Assembly (NCBI GenBank): GCA_020881835.1
Contig: CP052876.1
Location: 1,116,001 to 1,180,000, forward strand
DNA from: Kineosporiaceae bacterium SCSIO 59966
Lineage (GTDB): Bacteria > Actinomycetota > Actinomycetes > Actinomycetales > SCSIO-59966
Reading direction: 5' to 3'
Length of the DNA stretch: 64,000 nt
Below the pieces are notes generated by a model, which saw only the letters and a list, made by a program, of their open reading frames with translations, was not told the DNA's origin and ran no database searches. The translations under genes were made by a program, and so were the position numbers. Of the stretch, positions 1 through 7,921 are shown piece after piece; within the stretch, counting starts at the first letter, position 1, and each line of letters starts with the position of its first letter.

Positions 1-842
1 GCGGCTGCCAGGGCAGCACCGGCCCGGCGTCCCGGGCGCCGGACGGCCGGGCGTGGGGAAGCCGCTTCCCGTTCCTCACCGTCCGGGACCAGGTGGCGGC
101 CGAGGTTCGGCTCGCCGACGCGCTCGGCATCCGCTCCTGGGCGCTCGTCGTCGGTGGGTCGATGGGGGGGATGCGGGCGCTGGAGTGGGCGGTCGGCGAG
201 CCGGACCGGGTGGAGCGCGCCGCTGTGCTGTGCGCGGGAGCGGCGGCCAGCGCCGACCAGATCGCCTGGGCCCACGCTCAGCTGACGGCGATCCGGACCG
301 ACCCGGGCTTCGCCGGCGGCGACTACTACGAGGCCTTGCCGGGGCAGGGGCCGCACGCCGGGCTGGGCACCGCTCGTCGCATCGCGCACACCACGTACCG
401 GTCCGCCAGCGAGCTCGACACCCGGTTCGGTCGTGCCGCGCAGCCGGGGGAGCGCCCGCTCGGCGGAGGGGGCCGCTACGCCGTGGAGTCCTACCTCGAC
501 CACCACGCGGACAAGCTCGTGCACCGCTTCGACGCCGGCTCCTACGTCGTGCTGACGCAGGCGATGAGCTCCCACGACGTCGGCCGTGGACGCGGCGGCA
601 CCGCCGCCGCCCTGTCCCGGGTGCGGGCCCGCACCGTGGTCGTCGCCGTGGACAGCGACCGCCTGTACCCGGTACGGCAGGCCGAGGAGATCGTCGAGCA
701 CCTGCCGCCCGGCCGCGGTGTCCTGGAGGTCGTCAGCTCGCCCCACGGCCACGACGGCTTCCTCGTCGAGGCCGGGGCCGTGGGCCGGCTGCTGCGCCGC
801 GCCCTGACTACTCCGGTGGCGGTGGTGGCGCGCGCCGGCTGA
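1..842 (+). CDS. metX: Homoserine O-acetyltransferase, 5'-truncated by window edge
   Basis: This enzyme acylates homoserine with acetyl-CoA in methionine biosynthesis. It is an alpha/beta-hydrolase-fold protein acting in the cytoplasm. The reading frame is open from the first bases (GCQGSTGPAS...) and has no start inside the window, so the N-terminal third is missing. The nucleophile elbow GGSMGG lies near bases 154-171. The acid residue lies in VAVDSDRLYP and the catalytic histidine in SSPHGHDGF near the C-terminus, so the visible part keeps a full triad. It runs convergently into the NUDIX gene, only 12 bp away. A homoserine O-succinyltransferase of the same fold cannot be fully excluded, but MetX is the usual form in actinobacteria. 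Confidence 0.9.
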   Translation, partial: GCQGSTGPASRAPDGRAWGSRFPFLTVRDQVAAEVRLADALGIRSWALVVGGSMGGMRALEWAVGEPDRVERAAVLCAGAAASADQIAWAHAQLTAIRTDPGFAGGDYYEALPGQGPHAGLGTARRIAHTTYRSASELDTRFGRAAQPGERPLGGGGRYAVESYLDHHADKLVHRFDAGSYVVLTQAMSSHDVGRGRGGTAAALSRVRARTVVVAVDSDRLYPVRQAEEIVEHLPPGRGVLEVVSSPHGHDGFLVEAGAVGRLLRRALTTPVAVVARAG

Positions 843-854
843 CGTGACCGCCGG

Positions 855-1331
855 TCAGATGCCCAGGCGGCGCAGGACCGCGGTGAGGGCAGGCCACGTG
901 GCGGCCAGCCCCGGGTGCAGCGGAAGTGCCTGCGCCTGCGCCGGGTCCACCCAGCGCACCTCGGCAGTCTCGGCGTTGGCCGCGTGCGGCTCGACCGGGC
1001 CGCGCGGCGCGCCGATGACGACGGTGTACCGCCAGTCCCCGTGGTCGGTGCTCACCCAGGTCCCGAGCACGTCCACCGCGTCGGGGTGGACCCCGGCCTC
1101 CTCCCAGGCCTCTCGCAGGGCGCTCTCGCTGACCTCCTCGTGGCTGTCGCTGGCGCCCCCCGGCAGTCCCCACGTGCCGCCGTGGTGCGTCCAGTCGGCG
1201 CGCAGCTGCAGCAGCACCTCGACGGTCTCGCCGGTGCGCCGAGCCAGTAGCAGGCCCGCGGCTCCGTGCCGCCCCCAGTGCCGGTGACCGCAGCGGCACC
1301 GCACCCAGCCGTTCCCGTCGCCGACGCCCAC
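855..1331 (-). CDS. NUDIX hydrolase
   Basis: This 158-residue protein belongs to the NUDIX pyrophosphohydrolases, which cleave nucleoside diphosphates linked to another moiety with Mg2+ or Mn2+. The Nudix box is intact: GGASDSHEEVSES followed by ALREAWEEAGV, giving the REx2EE metal-binding core at about residues 58-80. The N-terminus RCRCGHRHWGRHGAAG is a Cys/His-rich lead seen in an actinobacterial subgroup. The substrate cannot be read from sequence. The start is a GTG, and TAGCGT lies six bases upstream on the minus strand (1343-1338), which suggests a leaderless transcript. It is divergent from the universal stress gene. Confidence 0.88.
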   Translation of the reverse strand: MGVGDGNGWVRCRCGHRHWGRHGAAGLLLARRTGETVEVLLQLRADWTHHGGTWGLPGGASDSHEEVSESALREAWEEAGVHPDAVDVLGTWVSTDHGDWRYTVVIGAPRGPVEPHAANAETAEVRWVDPAQAQALPLHPGLAATWPALTAVLRRLGI

Positions 1332-1337
1332 ACGGTC

Positions 1338-1343
1338 ACGCTA
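1338..1343 (-). promoter_or_regulatory. Candidate -10 element for leaderless NUDIX transcript
   Basis: TAGCGT on the minus strand ends six bases before the GTG start of the NUDIX gene. This is the spacing expected when transcription begins at the start codon. There is no clear Shine-Dalgarno sequence. This is inference from spacing and hexamer only. Confidence 0.4.
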
Positions 1344-1431
1344 CGCAGAGTCGCGGCGACCTGCAGCGGACGCCGCATGTTCCGGTAGCGTGCCCTCCAG
1401 CGGAGGCCCGCACGAGCAAGGAGGCTCATCG

Positions 1432-1833
1432 ATGGCGATCGTTGTCGGTTACGTCCCGACCAAGGAGGGCCGCGCGGCCCTGAAGACGGCGGCCGCCGAG
1501 GCCCGCCTGCGCAACACGAAGATGATCGTCATCAACAGCAACCGCGGCGGTCGCGACCTCGACGCCGAGGAGGCGCGGCGTTACGAGGACGAGCTGGCGG
1601 CGGTTCGCCGGCAGCTGGACGAGGTCGGCGTGGAGCACGAGGTGCGGCAGCTGGTGCGCGGTCTGGAGCCGGCGGAGGACCTCATCGCGGTCGCCGAGGA
1701 GACCGGCGCGCAGATGATCGTCATCGGGCTGCGACGTCGGACCCCGGTCGGCAAGCTCATCCTGGGCTCCAACGCGCAGCGGATCCTGCTCGACGCCCCG
1801 TGCGCCGTGCTGGCGGTCAAGGCCGAGAACTGA
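1432..1833 (+). CDS. Universal stress protein (UspA family)
   Basis: This 133-residue single-domain Usp protein has the Rossmann-like UspA fold. It begins MAIVVGYVPTKEGRAAL and carries the nucleotide-binding-type tail GLRRRTPVGKLILGSNAQ near residues 100-117, close to the ATP-binding consensus G-2x-G-9x-G-S/T. ATG 1432 is chosen over upstream in-frame starts because AAGGAGG at 1418-1424 sits seven bases before it. Usp proteins are implicated in stress and dormancy responses; the specific role here is unknown. The next gene starts three bases after the stop, so the two are probably cotranscribed. Confidence 0.88.
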   Translation: MAIVVGYVPTKEGRAALKTAAAEARLRNTKMIVINSNRGGRDLDAEEARRYEDELAAVRRQLDEVGVEHEVRQLVRGLEPAEDLIAVAEETGAQMIVIGLRRRTPVGKLILGSNAQRILLDAPCAVLAVKAEN

Positions 1834-1836
1834 TCT

Positions 1837-2433
1837 GTGGACGGCCGTCCGCACCGGCTCCGGCTCGCCCTGGATGACCGGGCCGACGAGCTGCTCACCC
1901 GGGACCCGTTCGCGTTGCTCGTCGGCATGCTGCTGGACCAGCAGGTGCCGATGGAGCAGGCGTTCGCCGGACCGGCCCGCCTCGCCGACCGGATGGGGAC
2001 CGGCCGGCTCGACCCCGTCGTGATCGCCGACATGGACCCCGATCGGTTCGCCGAGCTCATGGCGCAACCACCCGCCGTCCACCGCTACCACACGAGCATG
2101 GCCGCGCGGGTCCAGGCACTGGCCCGTGCCGTGGTGGACGAGTACGCCGGCGACCCCACCCAGATCTGGACCAGCGCCAGCGACGGCGCCGAGCTCAGGG
2201 CCCGGCTCGAGCGACTGCCGGGGTTCGGCGTCCAGAAGGCGAAGATCTTCACGGCTCTGCTCGGCAAGCAGCTCGGGGTCCGGCCGCTGGGGTGGCGCGA
2301 TGCGGCCGGCGAGTACGGACCGGACGACGTGCGGATGTCCGTGGCCGACGTCCGGGACGAGGACAGCCTGGCTGCCGTCCGGGAGACCAAGAGGCGGATG
2401 AAGGCCGAGAAGAAGGCGGCCGGACGACGCTGA
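1837..2433 (+). CDS. HhH-GPD family DNA glycosylase-like protein
   Basis: This 198-residue protein resembles the short actinobacterial HhH-GPD proteins, often labelled base-excision-repair or HesB-like. MLLDQQVPMEQAFAGP near residue 30 matches the start of the HhH-GPD fold. LERLPGFGVQKAKIFTALLG at about residues 124-143 is the helix-hairpin-helix with its Pro-Gly-Phe-Gly turn. No Cys4 iron-sulfur motif follows. The C-terminal KRRMKAEKKAAGRR tail is basic. The start is GTG 1837, three bases after the Usp stop. Glycosylase activity is inferred from family only; I do not see an obvious catalytic Asp at the usual position after the hairpin. Confidence 0.75.
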   Translation: MDGRPHRLRLALDDRADELLTRDPFALLVGMLLDQQVPMEQAFAGPARLADRMGTGRLDPVVIADMDPDRFAELMAQPPAVHRYHTSMAARVQALARAVVDEYAGDPTQIWTSASDGAELRARLERLPGFGVQKAKIFTALLGKQLGVRPLGWRDAAGEYGPDDVRMSVADVRDEDSLAAVRETKRRMKAEKKAAGRR

Positions 2434-2607
2434 GCCCCGCGGCGGACCGTCCTGCCCGGGGCGTGCCACAATGGGACTTGAAATGGTCCTTCGTTCCGCG
2501 CGCCCAGATTCGGGCATGCGAACGGTGCCGCTGGTGTTGAGCATGGCGGACCGGCAGCCTCCGTGGTCGTCGTCCGGCTCTGCACTCCAGACGAGGAAAG
2601 GCAGTCT

Positions 2608-4461
2608 GTGTCGTCTTCGACCTCCCGTCAGCTCCCGCCCGAGTTCGGTCACCCAGCGTTCCAGGAGCTGCTGAAGCGTGGTGTCGCCGTGGGCAGCGTC
2701 CCGGCTGACGCCGTGCGGAGCGCCTGTGAGCAGGCCGATGTGCCGATGAAGCGGATGAAGGCCGTCCTGCGCTCGCTCGGCGACCACGGCGTGCACGTGG
2801 CGGTCGAGCAGCCGCAGCCCAGGCGGGTAGCCGCCGCGTCGGCGTCCCGTGCCCGGTCGACCACGGCGAAGACGGACGACGCCGCCGACGAGGGTGGGCG
2901 CGCGGCCTCGGCGTCGCGTACCTCGGCGAGGAAGGCGGCTTCGACGGACGAGGCGACTGCGGCGGAGAAGCCCGCGCCAGAGAAGGCGGCGCCGCAGAGG
3001 AAGGCGGGCTCGCAGAAGAAGGCGGCGCCGGAGGAGAAGGGCGCGGAGAAGTCCGCTTCGGCTCGCAAGTCCACCGGAGCCCGCAAGCCGGCCGCGAAGA
3101 AGGTGGCTCCCGCCGAGGCCGCAGCGACGACCGACGAGTCCGGCTCCGCGGAGCCCGGCTCGCGCAGGCGCACTGGGGCCAAGGGTGCGACGGCACGCAC
3201 GTCCGCCACGGCGAAGAAGGCCCCGGCCAAGAAGTCGACGGGGGCGAAGTCGACCGGGGTGAAGTCGACCGCGAGCAAGGCCGCCGCGAGGAAGGCGACC
3301 GCCAGCAAGGCCGCCGCGACGAAGGCCTCGCCCGCGGCGTCCGAGGACGTCCCGGAGGAGGAGGTCCTGGCGACCGGCGCGATCACCGCCGACGGTGCGG
3401 TCGAGGTCGTGGCCGTGGACGTGGATCTGGACGCCGACGAGCCTGGGGTCACCGAGACCCCGGCAGGCGAGGGCACGGACGAGGAGAGCGGTTTCGTCTA
3501 CTCCGACGCCGACGACGACGACGCCCCTGCCCAGCAGGTGGTCAGCGCCGGAGCCACCGCGGACCCGGTCAAGGACTACCTCAAGCAGATCGGCAAGGTC
3601 GCACTGCTCAACGCCGAGCAGGAGGTCGAGCTCGCCAAGAGGATCGAGGCCGGACTGTTCGCCGAGGAGCGGCTCAACTCCGGCGCGAAGCTCGACGCCA
3701 AGTCCCGCCGCGAGCTGGAGTGGATCGCCCACGACGGGCGGCGCGCCAAGAACCACCTGCTCGAGGCCAACCTGCGGCTCGTCGTCTCCCTCGCCAAGCG
3801 GTACACCGGGCGCGGGATGCTGTTCCTCGACCTCATCCAGGAGGGCAACCTCGGGCTCATCCGCGCGGTGGAGAAGTTCGACTACACCAAGGGCTACAAG
3901 TTCTCCACGTACGCGACGTGGTGGATCCGTCAGGCGATCACCCGGGCGATGGCCGACCAGGCCAGGACGATCCGGATCCCGGTCCACATGGTGGAGGTCA
4001 TCAACAAGCTCGCCCGCGTGCAGCGGCAGATGCTGCAGGACCTGGGCCGCGAGCCCACTCCGGAGGAGCTCGCCAAGGAGCTCGACATGACCCCGGAGAA
4101 GGTCGTCGAGGTGCAGAAGTACGGTCGCGAGCCGATCTCCCTGCACACTCCGCTCGGTGAGGACGGCGACAGCGAGTTCGGGGACCTCATCGAGGACTCC
4201 GAGGCGGTCGTGCCGGCCGATGCGGTGAGCTTCACCCTGCTGCAGGAGCAGCTCCACTCGGTGCTCGACACCCTGTCCGAGCGCGAGGCCGGGGTGGTGT
4301 CCATGCGGTTCGGGCTCACCGACGGGCAGCCGAAGACCCTCGACGAGATCGGCAAGGTCTACGGCGTCACCCGCGAGCGGATCCGGCAGATCGAGTCCAA
4401 GACGATGTCGAAGCTGCGGCACCCGTCGCGGTCCCAGGTGCTACGCGACTACCTGGACTGA
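2608..4461 (+). CDS. rpoD: Principal RNA polymerase sigma factor (RpoD/HrdB/SigA)
   Basis: This is the housekeeping sigma-70 factor, about 617 residues. Residues 1-68 form a region-1.1-like helical domain ([13 protein letters not shown]). Residues 70-318 are a low-complexity linker of repeated Ala/Lys/Ser units ([23 protein letters not shown]) ending in an acidic stretch. From residue 319 come sigma 1.2 ([17 protein letters not shown]), 2.1-2.4 ([40 protein letters not shown]), 3 and 4 ([20 protein letters not shown]). GTG 2608 is preferred because GAGGAAAGG (2593-2601) lies just upstream. The open frame extends to 2563 without a ribosome site. A DUF7455 gene and parE follow downstream, as in the hrdB region of Streptomyces. 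Confidence 0.95.
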   Translation: MSSSTSRQLPPEFGHPAFQELLKRGVAVGSVPADAVRSACEQADVPMKRMKAVLRSLGDHGVHVAVEQPQPRRVAAASASRARSTTAKTDDAADEGGRAASASRTSARKAASTDEATAAEKPAPEKAAPQRKAGSQKKAAPEEKGAEKSASARKSTGARKPAAKKVAPAEAAATTDESGSAEPGSRRRTGAKGATARTSATAKKAPAKKSTGAKSTGVKSTASKAAARKATASKAAATKASPAASEDVPEEEVLATGAITADGAVEVVAVDVDLDADEPGVTETPAGEGTDEESGFVYSDADDDDAPAQQVVSAGATADPVKDYLKQIGKVALLNAEQEVELAKRIEAGLFAEERLNSGAKLDAKSRRELEWIAHDGRRAKNHLLEANLRLVVSLAKRYTGRGMLFLDLIQEGNLGLIRAVEKFDYTKGYKFSTYATWWIRQAITRAMADQARTIRIPVHMVEVINKLARVQRQMLQDLGREPTPEELAKELDMTPEKVVEVQKYGREPISLHTPLGEDGDSEFGDLIEDSEAVVPADAVSFTLLQEQLHSVLDTLSEREAGVVSMRFGLTDGQPKTLDEIGKVYGVTRERIRQIESKTMSKLRHPSRSQVLRDYLD

Positions 4462-4485
4462 GTGGTTTACCTGGACTGAGTGGTT
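4450..4485 (+). repeat. 18-bp perfect tandem duplication over the sigma factor stop codon
   Basis: The unit TACCTGGACTGAGTGGTT occurs at 4450-4467 and again at 4468-4485. The first copy encodes the last residues (YLD) and the TGA stop. The second places a second in-frame-looking tail downstream that is not translated. It looks like a replication-slippage duplication. Confidence 0.9.
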
Positions 4486-4495
4486 GAGGCGCCGA

Positions 4496-4526
4496 TGCCC
4501 CTCCGGCACGACCTGCCGGAGGGGCA
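4496..4526 (+). terminator. Strong hairpin downstream of the sigma factor gene
   Basis: A perfect 13-bp stem, TGCCCCTCCGGCA / TGCCGGAGGGGCA, with a 5-nt loop lies 34 bp after the rpoD stop and before the convergent DUF456 gene. There is no U-run, as is common in high-GC actinobacteria. It could terminate from either side. Confidence 0.8.
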
Positions 4527-4567
4527 GCGGGCACTCCCGGGCTTGTGAGGGCGCCCGGGCGGTCCGC

Positions 4568-5056
4568 TCAGCCGCGCAGCACGGCGTACAGCCAGACCCC
4601 GCCGGCGAGTAGGGCGGAGGTGAGCTCGACGAGGACGGCGAGGCCGACGGCACGCAGGGCGATGACGGTCGAGCGCCAGGCGACCGTCCTGTCCGGCAGC
4701 CGGACCAGCTCGGCGAGGTACAGGGCACCGACGAAGAACAGCACGAGGCCGACGACGGGCACGAGGAAGAAGCCTGGGATCGCGGCCAGCCCGGCGATGA
4801 CGAGACTGCGCCGGGGCACTCCCGAGGACGTCATGTGGCGGGCCGCGAGGTAGTACTCGAGGACCTGGCCGACCGCGAGGACCAGGACGACGGTCGCGAG
4901 CGTCACCCAGGCGGTCGTGGTCTGGACGACGAGGGCCCAGACGAGGACGGCGGCCCCGACGAGCAGCGTGCCGGGCAGGACCGGGACGACAGTCCCGACG
5001 ATCCCCACGACGATTGCCAGACCGACGAGGACGGTCAGGTCCTCGGCGAACGGCAT
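4568..5056 (-). CDS. DUF456 family membrane protein
   Basis: This is a small integral membrane protein of about 162 residues with several hydrophobic segments (LTVLVGLAIVVGIVGTVVPV, then LVWALVV, LVIAGLAAIPGFFLVPVVGL, and a C-terminal pair). The motif GIVGTVVPVLPGTLL, with its G-x-P-x-LPG signature, is diagnostic for DUF456. Function is unknown. ATG 5056 is chosen. The longer frame to 5092 would start inside the hairpin at 5079-5107. It lies downstream of DUF7455 on the same strand but is separated by that hairpin. Confidence 0.78.
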   Translation of the reverse strand: MPFAEDLTVLVGLAIVVGIVGTVVPVLPGTLLVGAAVLVWALVVQTTTAWVTLATVVLVLAVGQVLEYYLAARHMTSSGVPRRSLVIAGLAAIPGFFLVPVVGLVLFFVGALYLAELVRLPDRTVAWRSTVIALRAVGLAVLVELTSALLAGGVWLYAVLRG

Positions 5057-5078
5057 CACGGCCGCCCTGGAAACGACG

Positions 5079-5107
5079 CGGCCCGCCGACACGGGGTCGG
5101 CGGGCCG
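5079..5107 (-). terminator. Hairpin between DUF7455 and DUF456 genes
   Basis: A perfect 11-bp stem, CGGCCCGCCGA / TCGGCGGGCCG, with a 7-nt loop lies 17 bp after the DUF7455 stop. On the minus strand it is followed by GTCGTTTCC. It likely ends the DUF7455 transcript or attenuates readthrough into DUF456. Confidence 0.7.
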
Positions 5108-5123
5108 TTGAGGCGGTCGGGGG

Positions 5124-5351
5124 TCAGCGTTCCTGGTCCGCGGCCGGCGCCGGGGCGCCGGCGAGGCGGTGGGACTCGTCGTGGATGTCGGCCGCGGCCT
5201 CCTGCAGCCGCGGGGTGTGCTCGCGTCCGTGGTGGGCGCAGAAAAGCAGCTCGCCCCCGGAGCTCAGTCGCACGCGGACGTACGCCTGGGCGCCGCAGCG
5301 GTCGCAGCGGTCCGCGGCGGTGAGCGGGGTTGTCGCCAGTGCAGCGGTCAC
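5124..5351 (-). CDS. DUF7455 small zinc-ribbon-like protein
   Basis: This is a 75-residue protein beginning VTAALATTPLTAADRC. It carries CDRCGAQAYV and, about 15 residues on, LLFCAHHGREH, a Cys2/Cys-His pattern that looks like a small metal-binding knuckle. The family is found next to the principal sigma factor in many actinobacteria; its role is unknown. GTG 5351 is preferred over the upstream ATG (5393) because GAAAGGGA sits about four bases before it and the family starts at this point. It is divergent from parE over a 188-bp gap. Confidence 0.8.
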   Translation of the reverse strand: MTAALATTPLTAADRCDRCGAQAYVRVRLSSGGELLFCAHHGREHTPRLQEAAADIHDESHRLAGAPAPAADQER

Positions 5352-5526
5352 GTCGTCCCTTTCGCTGGTGCTCGTGCCGTACGTCAGGTCCAACAGTGAA
5401 CCACCCGCCTGGCGTTCCCGCGCGCAGCGTGGCCGAAGGTTCGCTCTCCGCGAAGCCGGTCGGTCCGGCCGGGACCTCGTGCCCCGTCGGTCGGGCGCGC
5501 CTCGGCGGACCTGTCCGGGCCCCGAA

Positions 5527-5532
5527 CTACCC
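5527..5532 (+). promoter_or_regulatory. Candidate -10 element for leaderless parE transcript
   Basis: TACCCT ends seven bases before the parE GTG at 5540. No ribosome-binding site is visible, so a leaderless start is likely. Confidence 0.4.
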
Positions 5533-5539
5533 TTGGCCC

Positions 5540-7687
5540 GTGCCCGCCGCCTCGACCGACCGCAAGAGCCCCCGCAGGGCTGCCGCCGACGCGAACAGCT
5601 ACACCGCCCGCCACCTGTCCGTGCTCGAGGGGCTCGAGGCGGTGCGAAAGCGACCCGGGATGTACATCGGGTCGACCGACTCCCGCGGTCTCATGCACTG
5701 CCTGTGGGAGATCATCGACAACTCCGTCGACGAGGCGCTGGACCAGCACGCCGAGCGGATCGACGTCGTCCTGCACGGTGACGGCTCCGTCGAGGTCCGT
5801 GACGACGGCCGCGGCATCCCGGTGGACGCCGAACCCAAGACCGGCCTGTCCGGCGTCGAGGTGGTCTTCACCAAGCTGCACGCCGGCGGCAAGTTCGGCG
5901 GCGGGTCCTACGCGGCGTCCGGAGGCCTGCACGGGGTCGGCGCCAGCGTGGTCAACGCCCTGTCCGCCCGCCTGGACGTCGAGGTGGACCGGGGCGGCAG
6001 GACGTACGCGATGAGCTTCCGGCGCGGGGAGCCCGGTGTCTTCGACGACTCCGCAGGCCGGGGCCCGGACTCGCCCTTCACTCCCTTCACCGAGACCTCC
6101 GAGCTGCGCGTCGTCGGCAAGGTCCGCCGTGGGGTCAGCGGCACCCGGGTCCGGTACTGGGCCGACCAGCAGGTCTTCCTCAAGGACGCCACCTTCTCCT
6201 ACGACGAGCTGGTCACGCGGGCCCGGCAGACCTCCTTCCTCGTCCCTGGGCTCACCCTCGTCGTCCGGGACGAGCGTCGGCTGCCGGGCACCCCCGGGGA
6301 GAACGGTCCGGTCGAGGAGGTCTTCCGCCATGACGGCGGCATCTCCGAGTTCGTCGAGCACCTGGCCACCGATCCGCCGGTCACCGACGTCTGGCGGCTG
6401 CACGGCACGGGCACCTTCCGGGAGACCGTGCCCGTGCTGGACGCCCTGGGTCACCTCGAGCCGACCGAGGTGGAGCGGGAGTGCGTGGTCGACATCGCGC
6501 TGCGCTGGGGCACCGGGTACGACACCGAGGTCCGCAGCTTCGTCAACATCATCGCCACCCCCAAGGGCGGCACCCACCTCGCCGGGTTCGAGCAGGCGCT
6601 GGTCAAGACCTTCCGCAAGGTTGTCGAGGCCAACGCCCGGCGTCTCAAGGCCGGCAACGACAAGCTGGAGAAGGACGACGTCCTCGCCGGCCTGACCGCG
6701 GTGCTCACCGTCCGGCTCGCGGAGCCGCAGTTCGAGGGTCAGACGAAGGAGGTGCTCGGCACCTCCGCCGTGCGCGGGATCGTGGCACGCGTGGTGGAGG
6801 ACCAGCTGGGGGGCCTGCTCACCTCCACCCGCCGGGGCGAGAAGCAGCAGGCCGGCCTCGTCCTCGAGAAGGTCGTCGCCGAGATGAAGTCGCGGATCAG
6901 CGCGCGACTGCACAAGGAGACCCAGCGCCGCAAGAACGCCCTGGAGACGTCGTCCCTGCCGGCCAAGCTCGCCGACTGCCGCACCGACGACGTCGCCCGC
7001 AGCGAGTTGTTCATCGTCGAGGGGGACAGTGCCCTCGGCACGGCCAAGCTGGCCCGCTCAAGTGACTTCCAGGCCCTGCTGCCGATCCGCGGCAAGATCC
7101 TCAACGTCCAGAAGGCGTCCGTGACGGACATGCTCAAGAACGCCGAGTGCGCCTCCATCATCCAGGTCGTCGGGGCCGGCTCCGGCCGCAGCTTCGACCT
7201 CGGGGCCGCCCGGTACGGCAAGATCATCATCCTGGCCGACGCGGACGTCGACGGCGCCCACATCCGGACGCTTCTGATCACTCTGTTCTTCCGGTACATG
7301 CGGCCGCTCGTGGAGGCCGGGCGGCTCTACGCCGCTGTTCCGCCACTTCACCGGGTGGAGGTGATCGGCAGCGGCCGGGCGCGCAACGAGTACCTCTACA
7401 CCTACTCGGAGGCGGAGCTGGACAAGGTCATCCGCTCCCTGGAGCGCCGTAACCGCAGGTACAAGGAGCCGATCCAGCGGTACAAGGGCCTCGGGGAGAT
7501 GGACGCCGACCAGCTCGCCGAGACCACGATGGACCCGCGCCACCGCACTCTGCGGCGGATCAACGTGGGGGACGCCGAGGCCGCCGAGCGGGTCTTCGAG
7601 CTGCTCATGGGCAACGACGTCGCACCACGTAAGGACTTCATCGTCGCGGGGGCCGCTGGGCTCAACCGCGACCGTATCGACGTCTGA
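5540..7687 (+). CDS. parE: DNA topoisomerase IV subunit B (ParE)
   Basis: This is the ATPase subunit of a type IIA topoisomerase, about 715 residues, which partners with ParC to decatenate chromosomes. The GHKL ATPase motifs are present: WEIIDNSVDEALDQH near residue 58, DDGRGIPV, and GLHGVGASVVNALS. The Toprim region has FIVEGDSALG near residue 492 and DADVDGAHIRTLL near residue 567, the Mg2+ site. It ends with YKGLGEMDADQL. The start is GTG 5540. It lies beside the sigma factor gene and faces parC, so it is the ParE/ParY-type paralogue rather than GyrB, whose gene normally sits near dnaA. A gyrB label from similarity alone would be a common mistake. Confidence 0.88.
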   Translation: MPAASTDRKSPRRAAADANSYTARHLSVLEGLEAVRKRPGMYIGSTDSRGLMHCLWEIIDNSVDEALDQHAERIDVVLHGDGSVEVRDDGRGIPVDAEPKTGLSGVEVVFTKLHAGGKFGGGSYAASGGLHGVGASVVNALSARLDVEVDRGGRTYAMSFRRGEPGVFDDSAGRGPDSPFTPFTETSELRVVGKVRRGVSGTRVRYWADQQVFLKDATFSYDELVTRARQTSFLVPGLTLVVRDERRLPGTPGENGPVEEVFRHDGGISEFVEHLATDPPVTDVWRLHGTGTFRETVPVLDALGHLEPTEVERECVVDIALRWGTGYDTEVRSFVNIIATPKGGTHLAGFEQALVKTFRKVVEANARRLKAGNDKLEKDDVLAGLTAVLTVRLAEPQFEGQTKEVLGTSAVRGIVARVVEDQLGGLLTSTRRGEKQQAGLVLEKVVAEMKSRISARLHKETQRRKNALETSSLPAKLADCRTDDVARSELFIVEGDSALGTAKLARSSDFQALLPIRGKILNVQKASVTDMLKNAECASIIQVVGAGSGRSFDLGAARYGKIIILADADVDGAHIRTLLITLFFRYMRPLVEAGRLYAAVPPLHRVEVIGSGRARNEYLYTYSEAELDKVIRSLERRNRRYKEPIQRYKGLGEMDADQLAETTMDPRHRTLRRINVGDAEAAERVFELLMGNDVAPRKDFIVAGAAGLNRDRIDV

Positions 7688-7760
7688 GGCCGGGCGCCGC
7701 CGTCCCGTACCCGACCAGCCGAGACACCCCCGTTCGTGATCTGCCGGAAATCCCCTCTCG

Positions 7761-7901
7761 GTGATCATGCAGTCCCGCCACCCACCGGCCACCGTCCGGC
7801 TCACAGAGTGCTGGGTTGGTGGCGCGACACGCCGGCCAGGCTGTGCCGAGCGCAGCATTCTGTGGTCGAGGCGCGGCAGGGTGGCGGGACTGCATGATCA
7901 C
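7761..7901. repeat. Interspersed palindromic repeat, copy A
   Basis: This sits between the convergent parE and parC genes. The ends are perfect inverted 23-mers: 7761-7783 (begins GTGATCATGCAGTCCCGCCA) and 7879-7901 (its exact reverse complement). Inside is a hairpin core whose outer arms are CACAGAGTGCTG (7802-7813) and CAGCATTCTGTG (7853-7864). The flanks extend the symmetry (CCCCTCTCG on the left, CGGAGGGG on the right). A partial motif (TGATCACCGAGGGG) follows at about 7919-7932, overlapping the end of parC. It shares its termini and core with copies at 18.2 and 48.8 kb. Confidence 0.9.
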
Positions 7902-7921
7902 GGAGGGGGTTGTGGGGCTGA

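Noticed and set aside
1426-4422. A 998-residue minus-strand open frame opposite the sigma factor and neighbours
   Set aside because: It is a shadow of real plus-strand genes. Its sequence is Leu/Arg/Gly-rich with no family resemblance, and long antisense frames are expected at this GC content.
5540-7687. Annotation as gyrB
   Set aside because: Sequence motifs are shared, but the position beside hrdB and DUF7455 and the facing parC without a GyrA box favour topoisomerase IV.
7761-7901. Insertion sequence or transposon
   Set aside because: There is no transposase reading frame and no clear target-site duplication. A non-autonomous element remains possible and is discussed as a finding.
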